A stretch of DNA of 58,561 nt. Source: a virus. The notes beneath the pieces were generated by a model. The model did no database searches. It had not been told where the DNA came from and saw only the letters and a list, made by a program, of their open reading frames with translations. The DNA is taken from IMG/VR virus record IMGVR_UViG_3300018429_000004, positions 1-58,561 of that record. One strand, written 5' to 3'. Below, one piece after another: positions 23,400 through 31,145 of this stretch; positions within the stretch are counted from its first letter, which is position 1; the number at the start of each line of letters is the position of its first letter. The position numbers and the translations under genes are program-made.

Positions 23400-23834
23400 A
23401 TGCCCACCATCACCGACGTCAAGACGGCCCGCGCCCTGATCACCTTCGAGCGCGACCGGAACAAGGTCGTGTACTCGGCCTACATCGCCGCGAACGCGGT
23501 CACGCTCGACACCGTCTCCGACCACGTCGCGGCCCTGACCGAACTCGCGTTCCCGAACGTGACCACCGACGCGGCTGATGAGGTCAAGGCTGCGCGCAAG
23601 GGCTTCATGAACCGCGTGCGGAACGGCCTCAACCACCGTCTCGGCAAGCGCACCCCCTCGCAGGAAGCCGCTGAGCCGAGCACGGTCGAACCTGAGGTCG
23701 CCGAAGTCTCCCAGACAAGCGACAACGCGTTCGTCGAGACCCCCGCAGAGGCGATTCACCGCGTGGTCCACGCGGCGTACGCCGCCGGACTCACCCGTGA
23801 CGACGTCCTCGCTGCCGTCGAAGCCGCCCTGTGA
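23400..23834 (+). CDS. unknown helical protein (144 aa)
   Basis: ATG 23400 is directly preceded by the full start-associated sequence GAGAGGAACCACCC. The N-terminal 80 residues are helical and basic (FMNRVRNGLNHRLGKRT); a Glu/Pro/Ser linker joins a C-terminal helix-turn-like segment AAYAAGLTRDDVLAAV. The first CCAGACAAGCGAC repeat (23711-23723) lies in the linker. No family recognised. Confidence 0.55.
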   Translation: MPTITDVKTARALITFERDRNKVVYSAYIAANAVTLDTVSDHVAALTELAFPNVTTDAADEVKAARKGFMNRVRNGLNHRLGKRTPSQEAAEPSTVEPEVAEVSQTSDNAFVETPAEAIHRVVHAAYAAGLTRDDVLAAVEAAL

Positions 23835-24058
23835 ACGCACGAGCACGGCGTGACGCCCGCCGCAGACCTGCCCGGCGGGCGTACGCCCGGATCTCGACCA
23901 CGGACGCGATGAAGCCTGCCGTGGGCCGACGTGGCGGGGTCTCCTACCAGGGCTCCGGGCAGGCTGGTCACCGCTCCGAGTGGGCCCAGTCAGCCACTCG
24001 ACGCGATGCCGTCACGATCGATCGCAGGTGGGACACGACCGTCTCGCAGGCGGGATAG
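23831..24058 (+). CDS. small basic protein (75 aa)
   Basis: GTG 23831 overlaps the previous stop. The product is Arg-rich at its start (MNARARRDARRRPARRAY), suggesting nucleic-acid binding or a spurious ORF in GC-rich DNA. Its stop TAG lies inside the GGATAGATCTATCC palindrome at 24053-24066, a fusion seen at two other genes, which supports it being real. Confidence 0.4.
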   Translation: MNARARRDARRRPARRAYARISTTDAMKPAVGRRGGVSYQGSGQAGHRSEWAQSATRRDAVTIDRRWDTTVSQAG

Positions 24059-24066
24059 ATCTATCC
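24053..24066. repeat. GGATAGATCTATCC palindrome (with preceding stop codon)
   Basis: A perfect 14-bp palindrome, extended to 16 bp (24052-24067), supplies the stop codon of the upstream ORF. It is one of nine copies in the genome: 10827 (one mismatch), 24053, 24347 (one mismatch), 27043, 28496, 31140, 36572 (one mismatch), 40354 and 51725. Confidence 0.85.
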
Positions 24067-24396
24067 CCAACCGTTTCTAGCAGAGTTCTTAGAGACGAGT
24101 GTATGCAGTTGCGGCACTGCCGCCGCTCGGGGGACCGACACTCGGCGCGAATCTCTACGAAGATCTCTGTGTGAGTTTCTAAGAGAAGCTGTGTTTATTC
24201 ACCCCCAAGCGTGGTTTTATTCATAGAGAGAATCGATAACGTTACGCGCGAGCACACCCACACAGGGGGTCGAGTTGCGGCACCTAAACTGCCGCCACTC
24301 ATTCTTGGCTGCATACACTCAGCCGCCACTCGTTCTTTCACACAAGGGATAGATCTATCTCAGACATGCGACACCCACCCCGAAAGGAACCACCCC
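24059..24396. promoter_or_regulatory. A/T-rich noncoding region with repeats (control region or origin candidate)
   Basis: 338 bases without a gene. GTTGCGGCAC occurs at 24108 and 24274; GCCGCC(A/G)CTC occurs at 24119, 24291 and 24322, giving GCGGCA/TGCCGC inverted pairs. TTTATTCA occurs at 24194 and 24216, 22 bp (two helical turns) apart. Palindromes bound both ends (24053, 24347). Such iterated short repeats in the most A/T-rich part of the right arm suit an origin or a multi-operator promoter; no one function is shown. Confidence 0.5.
24347..24360. repeat. GGATAGATCTATCT palindrome copy
   Basis: A copy of the 14-bp palindrome with a change in the last base, 37 bases before the next start codon and just upstream of its start-associated sequence. 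Confidence 0.8.
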
Positions 24397-24771
24397 ATGC
24401 CTACCTCAGCCTTCACCTCTGCCCCCGCCGTCACCCAGACTTCCCCGATCGCCGACCGCGTCAATCTCGGCATCTCCTGGCTGGATGAGAACGCCCCTGC
24501 TTGGCGTACGCCCGTCAACCTGGACACGCTCGACCTGGGCCTCTCCACCGACTGCATCCTCGGCCAGGTCTTCTACGCTGAGGCCGCCTGGGAGGGGTAC
24601 TACAACGGGTTCGACTACATCCTGAACTCCGGCGACTTCAAAGACGCTGCTGGCGGCTCCCTGACCACTGCCTGGATGCTCCGCCACGGGTTTGAGGTCT
24701 ACGACGAGACGTACGCCCGCCTGACTGCCGCGTGGCGGCTGGCGCTCTCCCAGACAAGCAACGAGGACTGA
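24397..24771 (+). CDS. unknown protein (124 aa)
   Basis: The ATG follows GAAAGGAACCACCCC. The 124-residue product is acidic and aromatic (ISWLDENAPAWRTPVNLDTL, FYAEAAWEGYYNGFDYIL, TTAWMLRHGFEVYDETYARL). I do not recognise the family. The gene ends in a CCAGACAAGCAAC repeat (24750-24762). Confidence 0.6.
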   Translation: MPTSAFTSAPAVTQTSPIADRVNLGISWLDENAPAWRTPVNLDTLDLGLSTDCILGQVFYAEAAWEGYYNGFDYILNSGDFKDAAGGSLTTAWMLRHGFEVYDETYARLTAAWRLALSQTSNED

Positions 24772-24774
24772 GCC

Positions 24775-25155
24775 ATGCTCGCCCACATCACCGACCGTGC
24801 CCCCGAGCGCACCTACGCCGTGGTCATCGAGAGGCGCGACCTCGTGCTCGCGATGGAGCCCCACCCCGGGCACCACGTCATCGACAACGCCGACGCCCGC
24901 ATCATCGCCTCCTGGTATCACTCACCGGGGCCCTGCTGCCAGCACATCACCCTGCTCTCCCACGGCCTGCCGTTCGACACCGCCGAACTGCGTCAGGAGA
25001 TCCACGAGGAGATCGAGCCCATCGACACCCGGGACGCCGCCGCCCTACGCCACTGGCTCAACGACGTCGAGGCCCAGCGGATGCTCACTGGCACCTGGTG
25101 CGACTGCGACCCGTTCGGCCACCGTCGCGGCTGTCCGCGCCGCCCTGGCGCGTAG
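24775..25155 (+). CDS. unknown protein with C-terminal Cys cluster (126 aa)
   Basis: It starts three bases after the previous stop. The C-terminus WCDCDPFGHRRGCPRR is a Cys/His cluster able to bind zinc; the middle is helical and acidic (TAELRQEIHEEIEPIDTRDA). No family recognised. Confidence 0.55.
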   Translation: MLAHITDRAPERTYAVVIERRDLVLAMEPHPGHHVIDNADARIIASWYHSPGPCCQHITLLSHGLPFDTAELRQEIHEEIEPIDTRDAAALRHWLNDVEAQRMLTGTWCDCDPFGHRRGCPRRPGA

Positions 25156-25165
25156 AGCACCCAGC

Positions 25166-25246
25166 ATGGCCGCCCGGGATAGCCGGGAGACCGTGCTGGC
25201 TGCTCTGACGGCCAACCAAGAGGAGGTGAGACCAGTGCTCTACTGA
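25166..25246 (+). CDS. possible 26-residue peptide
   Basis: ATG 25166 starts MAARDSRETVLAALTANQEE and ends at TGA 25246. It fills the gap between larger genes but has no clear ribosome binding site, so it may be chance. About 140 bases of noncoding DNA follow, including a tRNA-like T-arm sequence that does not complete a tRNA. Confidence 0.25.
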   Translation: MAARDSRETVLAALTANQEEVRPVLY

Positions 25247-25387
25247 ACACGCCCCAGGGCCCTCACGGGCCCACCCGGCTCCCGAGGTACGGCGATGAGG
25301 CCACGACTGCCAGCAGGCGGCGTGTACGCGGTTCGACTCCGCCCTGAGCCACCCAGACAAGCGACGACCTACGAGAGGACCCACCCC

Positions 25388-25729
25388 ATGCTCTACATGA
25401 CTGCCTACGACCTCGACGACGCCATCATGCGCTTCACCGAGACCGCTCCCCGCCGAGCACAGGTGGCCCGCACCGTCCGGGCCCTGAGCGAGTGGACCGA
25501 CCGCAACAGCGACGGTTGGGTGTACTGGCCCAAGCCCCGACAGGCCGCCGCCCGTGCCATGGAGCAGATCGCGTCCACTACCTACGTGGAGGACAGCAGG
25601 CAGGAGACGACCGACCTGACCGAGGCGGGCATGACCGCTGTGCTCCGCCCCATCCGCGCCTTCTGCACCCGCCAGATCAACGCAAGCACCATGACCCCCG
25701 CCGAGCGTGACCAGATCCTGAGAGGCTGA
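25388..25729 (+). CDS. unknown helical protein (113 aa)
   Basis: GAGAGGACCCACCCC precedes ATG 25388. The product is helical (DDAIMRFTETAPRRAQVART) with basic residues and WVYWPKPRQAAARAM in the middle. No recognised domain. A CCAGACAAGCGAC copy lies 23 bases before its start (25353-25365). Confidence 0.55.
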   Translation: MLYMTAYDLDDAIMRFTETAPRRAQVARTVRALSEWTDRNSDGWVYWPKPRQAAARAMEQIASTTYVEDSRQETTDLTEAGMTAVLRPIRAFCTRQINASTMTPAERDQILRG

Positions 25730-25734
25730 CAACC

Positions 25735-25836
25735 ATGAGCACCGTGCCTCGGCGACCGACCCCTAAGCCGTTCGTCGCCCCCGTCCACACCATCCGCAAT
25801 ACCGCCCGGGTCCCCGGGCAGAAGGGAAAGGCCTAA
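25735..25836 (+). CDS. 33-residue basic peptide
   Basis: ATG 25735 begins MSTVPRRPTPKPFVAPVHTI and the ORF ends with GQKGKA. It lies six bases after the previous stop and three before the next start, so it is part of the tight gene string. Pro- and Lys/Arg-rich, probably unstructured. Confidence 0.45.
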   Translation: MSTVPRRPTPKPFVAPVHTIRNTARVPGQKGKA

Positions 25837-25838
25837 CC

Positions 25839-26099
25839 ATGGCACTCACGCCCCTGAGCAAGACCGAGGTCACCGTCGAGTCCATCACCCGACTGACCAA
25901 CAGCCGCAACGGCAACCCGCGTTGGCGGCTGCAGGTCGCCACGGTCGACGAGAACCAAGTCGTCCACTCGGTGTCCTACGCCACAGCGCCCGACGTCATG
26001 GCCGCCTACAAGGTCTGTCAGCCGATGGTCGGCAAGCGGGTCACCCTGACCCTCGACGAGAAGTCGCAGATCCAGTTCATCGACTGGGAGATCCTGTGA
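25839..26099 (+). CDS. unknown beta-rich protein (86 aa)
   Basis: The product alternates hydrophobic strands (TEVTVESITRL, PRWRLQVATVDENQVVHSV, KRVTLTLDEKSQIQFIDWEI), resembling a small OB- or SH3-like barrel. Such proteins in phage early operons often bind nucleic acid or host enzymes. No family is certain. Confidence 0.55.
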   Translation: MALTPLSKTEVTVESITRLTNSRNGNPRWRLQVATVDENQVVHSVSYATAPDVMAAYKVCQPMVGKRVTLTLDEKSQIQFIDWEIL

Positions 26100-26320
26100 T
26101 GTGGCCCTTCAGTTGGTTCATGAAGGAGGACCCGACCGCCGTCCGGCCCAAGCCCCGGGGCAAGACCTCCTGGTGGCCCCTGATCGCCTTCGTGATCGTC
26201 CTGGCGTTCGCGGGCAAGGGCTGCCAGGAGAACAAGGCACCCGACCCCTGCCCGCCGGGCGCCTGCAAGCCGGTCCCGCACAGCACCATCTCGCCCGAAG
26301 ACGTGGAGCGCCTGCCATGA
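26099..26320 (+). CDS. small membrane protein (73 aa)
   Basis: ATG 26099 overlaps the previous stop (TGATG). A cytoplasmic basic start (MWPFSWFMKEDPTAVRPKPR) leads to one membrane helix (WWPLIAFVIVLAFAG), then a short Cys/Pro-rich outside part. Its final ATGA overlaps the next gene. Confidence 0.55.
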   Translation: MWPFSWFMKEDPTAVRPKPRGKTSWWPLIAFVIVLAFAGKGCQENKAPDPCPPGACKPVPHSTISPEDVERLP

Positions 26321-26595
26321 GCGACGCCATCATCGGCGGCCTGGCCGGGTTCTGGACCGCCGCCATCATCTACGGCGTGATCTACCTGGCCACCCGCGTG
26401 AAGTGCTGGTGGGTCGAGCGCAACGCACCCTGGCGGCGCATGTCCATCCACGAGTGGTTCGAGGCCTCCGCCGCAACGGTCCGCTCCAAGGATGGGCACA
26501 ACCACATGGACCTTCACTGCGTCTACTGGGATCCCCGGTACAGCGCGACGACCTTGGACCGTTGCCCCGTCTGCAACCCGGAGCGCAAGCCATGA
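26317..26595 (+). CDS. membrane protein with Cys/His C-terminus (92 aa)
   Basis: One N-terminal hydrophobic helix (GGLAGFWTAAIIYGVIYLA) precedes a cytoplasmic domain. The C-terminal HNHMDLHCVYWDPRYS then CPVCNPERKP could form a small zinc site. It starts inside the previous stop. Confidence 0.55.
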   Translation: MSDAIIGGLAGFWTAAIIYGVIYLATRVKCWWVERNAPWRRMSIHEWFEASAATVRSKDGHNHMDLHCVYWDPRYSATTLDRCPVCNPERKP

Positions 26596-26741
26596 GAGAA
26601 GACCAGACAAGCGACCTCACCGACGACGAGCGCCGCGTATACCAGTCGCTGGTCTCGCGTGGTGTCGACCCCAAGGACGCCCTGACCGACGCACTCGATG
26701 GTGTCACGCTCGACACAGCCAGAGAGGTACGCCGACCATGA
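26592..26741 (+). CDS. 49-residue acidic protein
   Basis: It is coupled by ATGA to both neighbours. MREDQTSDLTDDERRVYQSL then GVDPKDALTDALDG reads as two amphipathic helices. A CCAGACAAGCGAC repeat (26603-26615) is part of its coding sequence. Confidence 0.5.
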   Translation: MREDQTSDLTDDERRVYQSLVSRGVDPKDALTDALDGVTLDTAREVRRP

Positions 26742-26833
26742 TCGACGGCGCCATCATCGGCATCATCCTGTGGCTCACGCTCGCCGCCACCGCGATCATC
26801 GTCGCGATGCACAGCCCCGACCGAGAGGACTGA
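26738..26833 (+). CDS. 31-residue membrane peptide
   Basis: MIDGAIIGIILWLTLAATAI is nearly all one membrane helix, followed by SPDRED. It is coupled by ATGA to the previous gene and three bases from the next. Confidence 0.5.
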   Translation: MIDGAIIGIILWLTLAATAIIVAMHSPDRED

Positions 26834-26835
26834 CC

Positions 26836-27024
26836 ATGAAGGTGATCCGCGCACTGAGCGTCACCTACAACCCTGCAGCCGACTGCTTGGCCGAGGACTG
26901 CGGGTTCGCCACGCCGCTCAGCCCCGACGCCCGCAACCAGGCCAAGATGCACGTCAAGGCGACCGGCCATGAGGTCCGCGTCATCACCGAGACCGTGGAC
27001 CTGTACCGACCCGACAACACCTGA
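26836..27024 (+). CDS. unknown protein with Cys pair (62 aa)
   Basis: MKVIRALSVTYNPAADCLAE continues with DCGFATPLSPDARNQAKMHV and KATGHEVRVITETVD. The C-x4-C with a following H-x5-H spacing matches small degraded C2H2-type zinc ribbons (compare C-x-x-C...H...H for short phage proteins). Function unknown. Confidence 0.5.
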   Translation: MKVIRALSVTYNPAADCLAEDCGFATPLSPDARNQAKMHVKATGHEVRVITETVDLYRPDNT

Positions 27025-27042
27025 TCCACACCGACCCACCCG

Positions 27043-27056
27043 GGATAGATCTATCC
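27043..27056. repeat. GGATAGATCTATCC palindrome
   Basis: A perfect copy in the 86-base gap before the DUF932 gene, about 50 bases upstream of its start-associated sequence. Position between operon segments fits an operator. Confidence 0.85.
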
Positions 27057-27110
27057 AGGCCGCTGCGCAGCAGCGAGCCCCTCCCACCCAACTGAGAGGA
27101 ACCACCCATC

Positions 27111-28295
27111 ATGACCACCTTCACCCGTACCGCCGAGGTCACCGACGCGGTGACCACCACCGCTCGCAACGCCAACCTGCCCACCCTCGTGACGATGCTC
27201 CGAGACCGGGCCGCTCGCTCGGTGGACCTCGTCGTCCCAGCCACGTCCATCGCCGCCTTCCAGGGCGACTTCTACGTCCAGGGCTCCACCCCGGTGCTCT
27301 CCGCCGACGGGGTCACCTCGGTCGACGGCCGCTACAGCCTCTCCACCGTCGCGCTGGAGGGCGTGGCCGACCGGACCGGCGTGCCGATCAAGTACCTGCG
27401 AGAGATCCACGCCGAGCGCCCGGACCTGTTCTCGGCCACTGTCAACCATATCTGGCGCGGCGGGTTCTCCAAGGACCACGTCACTCACGAGCCCGACGCC
27501 CGCTCGTTCATGCTGCGCACCTTGCTCAGCCCTGAGTCGGGGCGGCCGAACCTGCTCCGCGCCGTGCTCTCCGACAAGTACAAGCGGATCGACGACCTGG
27601 AGGTGGCCACGGCCATCCTCACCGGCCTGCAGAGCGCTGGCATCAGCGACGCCAAGGTCTCCGGTGACCTAACCGAGCGCCGCATGATGCTCCGCATCGA
27701 GGTGCCCTCCATCGCCACGCAGGGCCGCGCCCTGGTCGAGGCCTACCGGTCGCCCTACCGCAAGGAGGGTGAGCAGTCGCCGCTGGTCCACGCCGGGCTG
27801 GAGGTGCGTACCTCCTCGGTCGGCTGCGGTGCCTTCGAGATCGTGCCCCGCCTGGTGATCCAGGCATGCGACAACGGCCTGCGGGTCGACGCGCTCGGGA
27901 AGATCCGCGAGGTCCACCTCGGCGGCCGCCTGGAGCAAGGCATCGTGAACTGGTCGGACTCCACCGAGCGCAAGAACATGGAGCTGCTGCAGGCCAAGAC
28001 GGTCGACGCGGTCACCACGTTCCTGAGCCCGGGCTTCCTGACCCGCGCCGTCGAGCAGGCCAGCCTCAAGGCGGGCGAGGAGGTCGCCAACGAGAAGCAC
28101 GTGCGCGACATCACCAAGCCGCTGGGCGTGACCAACGCCGAGGTCGACGCCCTCATGGGCTTCTTCGTCGCAGGCGGCCAGACCAACCGCGCCGGTCTCG
28201 CCAACGCCCTGACCGCGATGGCGCAGGCCACCCCCGACGGTGACCGTGCTGGCGACCTGGAGGTCGCTGGCGCGGCCGTGCTGGGGCTGGTGTGA
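27111..28295 (+). CDS. DUF932-like protein (394 aa)
   Basis: The 394-residue product matches what I know of DUF932 proteins, found on phages and conjugative plasmids and of unknown biochemical role. Typical pieces are EGVADRTGVPIKYLREI, SFMLRTL, LRAVLSDKYKRIDDLEV, GLEVRTSSVGCGAFEI and EVHLGGRLEQGIV. It has a full start-associated sequence (GAGAGGAACCACCCATC) and is the largest gene of the accessory region, and the next gene starts inside its stop. Confidence 0.75.
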   Translation: MTTFTRTAEVTDAVTTTARNANLPTLVTMLRDRAARSVDLVVPATSIAAFQGDFYVQGSTPVLSADGVTSVDGRYSLSTVALEGVADRTGVPIKYLREIHAERPDLFSATVNHIWRGGFSKDHVTHEPDARSFMLRTLLSPESGRPNLLRAVLSDKYKRIDDLEVATAILTGLQSAGISDAKVSGDLTERRMMLRIEVPSIATQGRALVEAYRSPYRKEGEQSPLVHAGLEVRTSSVGCGAFEIVPRLVIQACDNGLRVDALGKIREVHLGGRLEQGIVNWSDSTERKNMELLQAKTVDAVTTFLSPGFLTRAVEQASLKAGEEVANEKHVRDITKPLGVTNAEVDALMGFFVAGGQTNRAGLANALTAMAQATPDGDRAGDLEVAGAAVLGLV

Positions 28296-28477
28296 GCATG
28301 CTGCGTACCTACACCATGCCCATCCGCCAGACCGAGCCATACGTCGAGGATCTCGAACTCACCGTCACGATCGAGCATGACTCCTACCCCACACTCACCA
28401 TCGGGAGTCTGACCTTCCAACTGGGCTCTCGGAACACCGAAGACCTGCGCGAGATCTTCAACCAGTTCGACGACTGA
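28292..28477 (+). CDS. unknown protein (61 aa)
   Basis: GTG 28292 overlaps the DUF932 stop; ATG 28298 is an alternative. The product is beta-rich (EDLELTVTIEHDSYPTLTI, LTFQLGSRNTEDLREIF). It is followed by the 30-bp palindrome. Confidence 0.5.
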   Translation: MSMLRTYTMPIRQTEPYVEDLELTVTIEHDSYPTLTIGSLTFQLGSRNTEDLREIFNQFDD

Positions 28478-28487
28478 CCACCCACCC

Positions 28488-28517
28488 GAGGGGCCGGATA
28501 GATCTATCCGGCCCCTC
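28488..28517. repeat. 30-bp perfect palindrome around GGATAGATCTATCC
   Basis: The 14-bp core (28496-28509) is extended on both sides by GAGGGGCC / GGCCCCTC to a perfect 30-bp palindrome. In RNA it makes a 13-15 bp hairpin, terminator-like after the preceding gene; in DNA it is an operator-like site 21 bases before the next start codon. Confidence 0.85.
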
Positions 28518-28538
28518 CCCACCACCGAGAGGACCACC

Positions 28539-29237
28539 ATGTTCAAGTCCGGCGACAAGATCGTCTGCATTAACACCGTGCTCACCGGCCAGGGCTACAC
28601 CGACCTGGGCCCGCTGACCAAGGGCGAGACCTACACCGTGCGCGGGGTCAGCACCGCTGGCACCATCAACCTGGCCGAGACCCCCGAGGTGTTCTGGTAC
28701 CGCGAGGACCGCTTCGAGGCAGTAGCCCCTGCCGTCACCAAGGACGAGCAGATCGCCACGCTGCGGAAGGAGATCGAGTACCTCCGCGAGACCGAGAACT
28801 CCCAGCAGAAGGCCCTCATCTCGACCCGCGACCAGGAGATCACTCGCTTGATCGAGGTCAAGGAGAGGCTGACGCGGGAGAAGGACCACGAGGGGCAGCG
28901 CTACGAACTGCGCCTCACTGAGGCGAGCGACAAGAGCGATGCGCTCGTCGCCCACCTGCACACCTTCGCCGAGCAGCAGGAGGACGCAGGCAATGACGAC
29001 GTCGCCGACGAGATCGATGGCATCCTCGCCACCTACGGCCTGCCGACGTACAAGAAGACCTACGAGTTGATCCTCACCGTGCCGGTCCAGGTGCGGGTCT
29101 CCGACATCCGAGCCACCAGCCCCGCCAAGGTCCGCGAGATGTTCGACGCGGGCGAGATCAACTGGAACGTCGCCGACCACGAGAGCCAGGTCGACGACGA
29201 GATCAAGGTCGTCGAGATCGCGGAGGTGCCCTCATGA
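28539..29237 (+). CDS. coiled-coil protein with N-terminal beta domain (232 aa)
   Basis: The start follows GAGAGGACCACC. Residues 1-60 look like a small SH3/KOW-type barrel (FKSGDKIVCINTVLTGQGYT, LTKGETYTVRGVS), residues 70-140 are a charged coiled coil, and residues 165-225 a further beta domain (YELILTVPVQVRVSDIRA). I do not recognise a family. The two other genes with related N-terminal domains in this region (31174, 31571) suggest a repeated module. Confidence 0.6.
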   Translation: MFKSGDKIVCINTVLTGQGYTDLGPLTKGETYTVRGVSTAGTINLAETPEVFWYREDRFEAVAPAVTKDEQIATLRKEIEYLRETENSQQKALISTRDQEITRLIEVKERLTREKDHEGQRYELRLTEASDKSDALVAHLHTFAEQQEDAGNDDVADEIDGILATYGLPTYKKTYELILTVPVQVRVSDIRATSPAKVREMFDAGEINWNVADHESQVDDEIKVVEIAEVPS

Positions 29238-29461
29238 GCACGCCGAACGAGAGCAACACCGTCGTGATCAGCGGCGGCTCGGTCGAGTACGACCTGGACA
29301 GCACGGCCCGACCGATCGACGACATGATCGAGGCACTGCAGGAGGCCAAGGAGAACGGTGCGCTGTTCGTCACCGGCCTGTCCGGCAACGGCCGAGGAGC
29401 CAAGTACATGTACATGTACGTCGACAGCGACGACTTGGAGTTCGTCGAGGACGCGCTGTGA
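29234..29461 (+). CDS. unknown acidic protein (75 aa)
   Basis: ATGA overlap with the previous gene. The product contains STARPIDDMIEALQEAKENG, then GAKYMYMYVDSDDLEFVED. Short beta-alpha-beta pattern; no family recognised. Confidence 0.5.
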   Translation: MSTPNESNTVVISGGSVEYDLDSTARPIDDMIEALQEAKENGALFVTGLSGNGRGAKYMYMYVDSDDLEFVEDAL

Positions 29462-29736
29462 CCTGGGCTGCTGGCTGGAAGACCGCTGATGGTGAGATGG
29501 ATGTGGTCCACGAGGCCGACACCTGGTTCTGGGCGTGGAACTACCTCATGGACACCGTCGAGCACCTCCGCGAGGAGGACTGGAAGGAGTACCCCGACGA
29601 GCCTGTCGACGAGTGGTGGCTCGACCTTGAGCGCGACCTGAAGAAGCAGGGTGAGTTCATGAGCCTGCCCCCGAAGGCGTGGACAGGCACGTCCAAGTCC
29701 AAGATCCCGGCAACCCTGTGGATGGAGGAGCGATGA
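29458..29736 (+). CDS. unknown Trp-rich protein (92 aa)
   Basis: GTG 29458 overlaps the previous stop. Nine tryptophans in 92 residues and many acidic groups (EADTWFWAWNYLMDTVEHL, DEWWLDLERDLKKQ) are unusual. No family recognised. Confidence 0.5.
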   Translation: MTWAAGWKTADGEMDVVHEADTWFWAWNYLMDTVEHLREEDWKEYPDEPVDEWWLDLERDLKKQGEFMSLPPKAWTGTSKSKIPATLWMEER

Positions 29737-29942
29737 ACCCGCGCGCTGTCCTGATTGGGTTCATGGTCACCCTGGCCGCTCTGGCCTTGCTCGCCAACCT
29801 GGTGGCAGCGCTGCTCGAACCCGAGGAGCCTGAGCCCAAGCCCATCCCGGGCTACCACCCCGAGTGCACGCAGGACGACGTCGCTGACGGAGCCTGCCTG
29901 ACCTGGGACGACATCCGAGAACAACCACTGAAAGGCAACTGA
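29733..29942 (+). CDS. small membrane protein (69 aa)
   Basis: One helix (AVLIGFMVTLAALALLANLV) then an acidic/Pro linker and YHPECTQDDVADGACLTWDD, which reads as an outside or cytoplasmic mini-domain with two cysteines. Coupled by ATGA. Confidence 0.5.
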   Translation: MNPRAVLIGFMVTLAALALLANLVAALLEPEEPEPKPIPGYHPECTQDDVADGACLTWDDIREQPLKGN

Positions 29943-29945
29943 CCC

Positions 29946-30362
29946 ATGAACGACATCAACACCGCCATCGCCGACCTGCGTACGGCGATCGCCGCCAACG
30001 CACCGCGTGACCGGTTCGCGATCGCCACCGTCATCCGCTGGACTGCTTCCGAGCGGTACACCTACGCCGCGATCAAGACCACCGTTGGCTGGTTCACCAC
30101 CGCCCGTCGCGGCAACCCGTTCATCAAGAACATGCTCACCTACGAGGAGTTGGAGGAGATCCTGGCCCGGCCGGAGACCACCGACGCCGCCGTCGCCACC
30201 ACCTGGGAGTTCCTCGACGGCCAGGGCGAGCGCGAGATCGACGTGCGGGAGGAGCCGACCGAGTCGTGGCCGAGAGTCCGGTTCCAGGCGGCCTTGAACG
30301 AGGACCCGAGCGCCGACGCGGGCAACGATCGGCACCCGGGCTGGAGCGGAGAGCGCCTCTGA
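29946..30362 (+). CDS. unknown protein (138 aa)
   Basis: It starts three bases after the previous stop. The first 80 residues are helical and basic with an aromatic strand (ATVIRWTASERYTYAAIKTT), the C-terminus polar. No family recognised. Confidence 0.5.
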   Translation: MNDINTAIADLRTAIAANAPRDRFAIATVIRWTASERYTYAAIKTTVGWFTTARRGNPFIKNMLTYEELEEILARPETTDAAVATTWEFLDGQGEREIDVREEPTESWPRVRFQAALNEDPSADAGNDRHPGWSGERL

Positions 30363-30472
30363 TGCGAGCGATCATCAGGAGGATCCTCCGGCTGCCCGCC
30401 GGGACCTGTCCGCAGTGCGGCGGCTACTCCAGCCAAGGTGGTCTCTGCTACCGCTGCCGTACCGGCGGCTGA
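30362..30472 (+). CDS. 36-residue zinc-ribbon peptide
   Basis: MRAIIRRILRLPAG then CPQC and CYRC, a complete four-Cys zinc ribbon with nearly nothing else. The ATG overlaps the previous stop. It ends before a terminator-like hairpin. Confidence 0.5.
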   Translation: MRAIIRRILRLPAGTCPQCGGYSSQGGLCYRCRTGG

Positions 30473-30481
30473 CCAATTATC

Positions 30482-30513
30482 GAGGGCCCCTCCGCGCCAA
30501 CGGAGGGGCTCTC
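30482..30513 (+). terminator. terminator-like hairpin
   Basis: GCCCCTCCG (30486-30494) and CGGAGGGGC (30501-30509) form a nine-base-pair stem with a CGCCAA loop, flanked by GAG/CTC. It ends the 28.5-30.5 kb gene string. Confidence 0.55.
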
Positions 30514-30539
30514 ACCCATCTCTGAAAGGGACCACCATC

Positions 30540-31145
30540 ATGACCGACCCCACCGACTGGCCGCAATACCTGCCGACCAAGAGAACCCTGGTCAACCGCG
30601 TGCTGCGCTGGTTCGACCAGGCCTCACCCCACGACATCGAGCAGGGCGCGACCTGGTACGCCGATGCTCACGCGCTGGCCTCCGACCTGGCCCCGGCTCT
30701 GTCGAACGACGGCGACGGGCTGAAACGTGCGGCCGAGGTCATCGCCGCGCTGAGCCCGCGCACCATCTGGTCGCGCAACGCAGCCGGTGCCGTGCTTCTC
30801 GTCACCAAGGGCGAGGCACTGCCCGGCCTGCTTGGCCGCAACGTCGGGCTGGCCCGCCAGATCATCGAGGGCGAGCGACTGGCCAGCCTGACCAACGGCC
30901 CGAAGATCCAGGCGTTCGCGAAGAACATCGCGGGCGACACCTGGACCGTGACCGTGGACGTACACGCGGCGTACGCCGTGGGGGTTGACGAGAAGACCCT
31001 CTCGCGAGCACGCTGCTACGACGCTGTGGCCGAGGCCTACCAGGCCGCTGCCCTGGCGCGTGGAGTCGAGCCGAGCACGATGCAAGCAACGACCTGGATC
31101 CTTGCCCGTCGGGCGAAGTGGTCCTTGAACCGACAGCGTGGATAG
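30540..31145 (+). CDS. conserved phage protein, DUF7178-like (201 aa)
   Basis: The start at 30540 follows GAAAGGGACCACC. The pattern of a helix with a W-Y-A-D-A-H block, then AAEVIAALSPRTIWSRNA, NVGLARQIIEGE, GPKIQAFAKNIAGD and VTVDVHAAYAVGV is common in actinophages (annotated DUF7178, as I recall). The order resembles a helix-hairpin-helix glycosylase fold, but I see no convincing catalytic Asp motif beyond VTVDVHA. The biochemical role is unknown. Confidence 0.6.
   Translation: MTDPTDWPQYLPTKRTLVNRVLRWFDQASPHDIEQGATWYADAHALASDLAPALSNDGDGLKRAAEVIAALSPRTIWSRNAAGAVLLVTKGEALPGLLGRNVGLARQIIEGERLASLTNGPKIQAFAKNIAGDTWTVTVDVHAAYAVGVDEKTLSRARCYDAVAEAYQAAALARGVEPSTMQATTWILARRAKWSLNRQRG

Noticed and set aside
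25283-25356. tRNA gene suggested by GCGG-TTCGACT-CCGC
   Set aside because: Only the T arm fits. The acceptor has two mismatches, there is no D arm, and the anticodon loop lacks U33.
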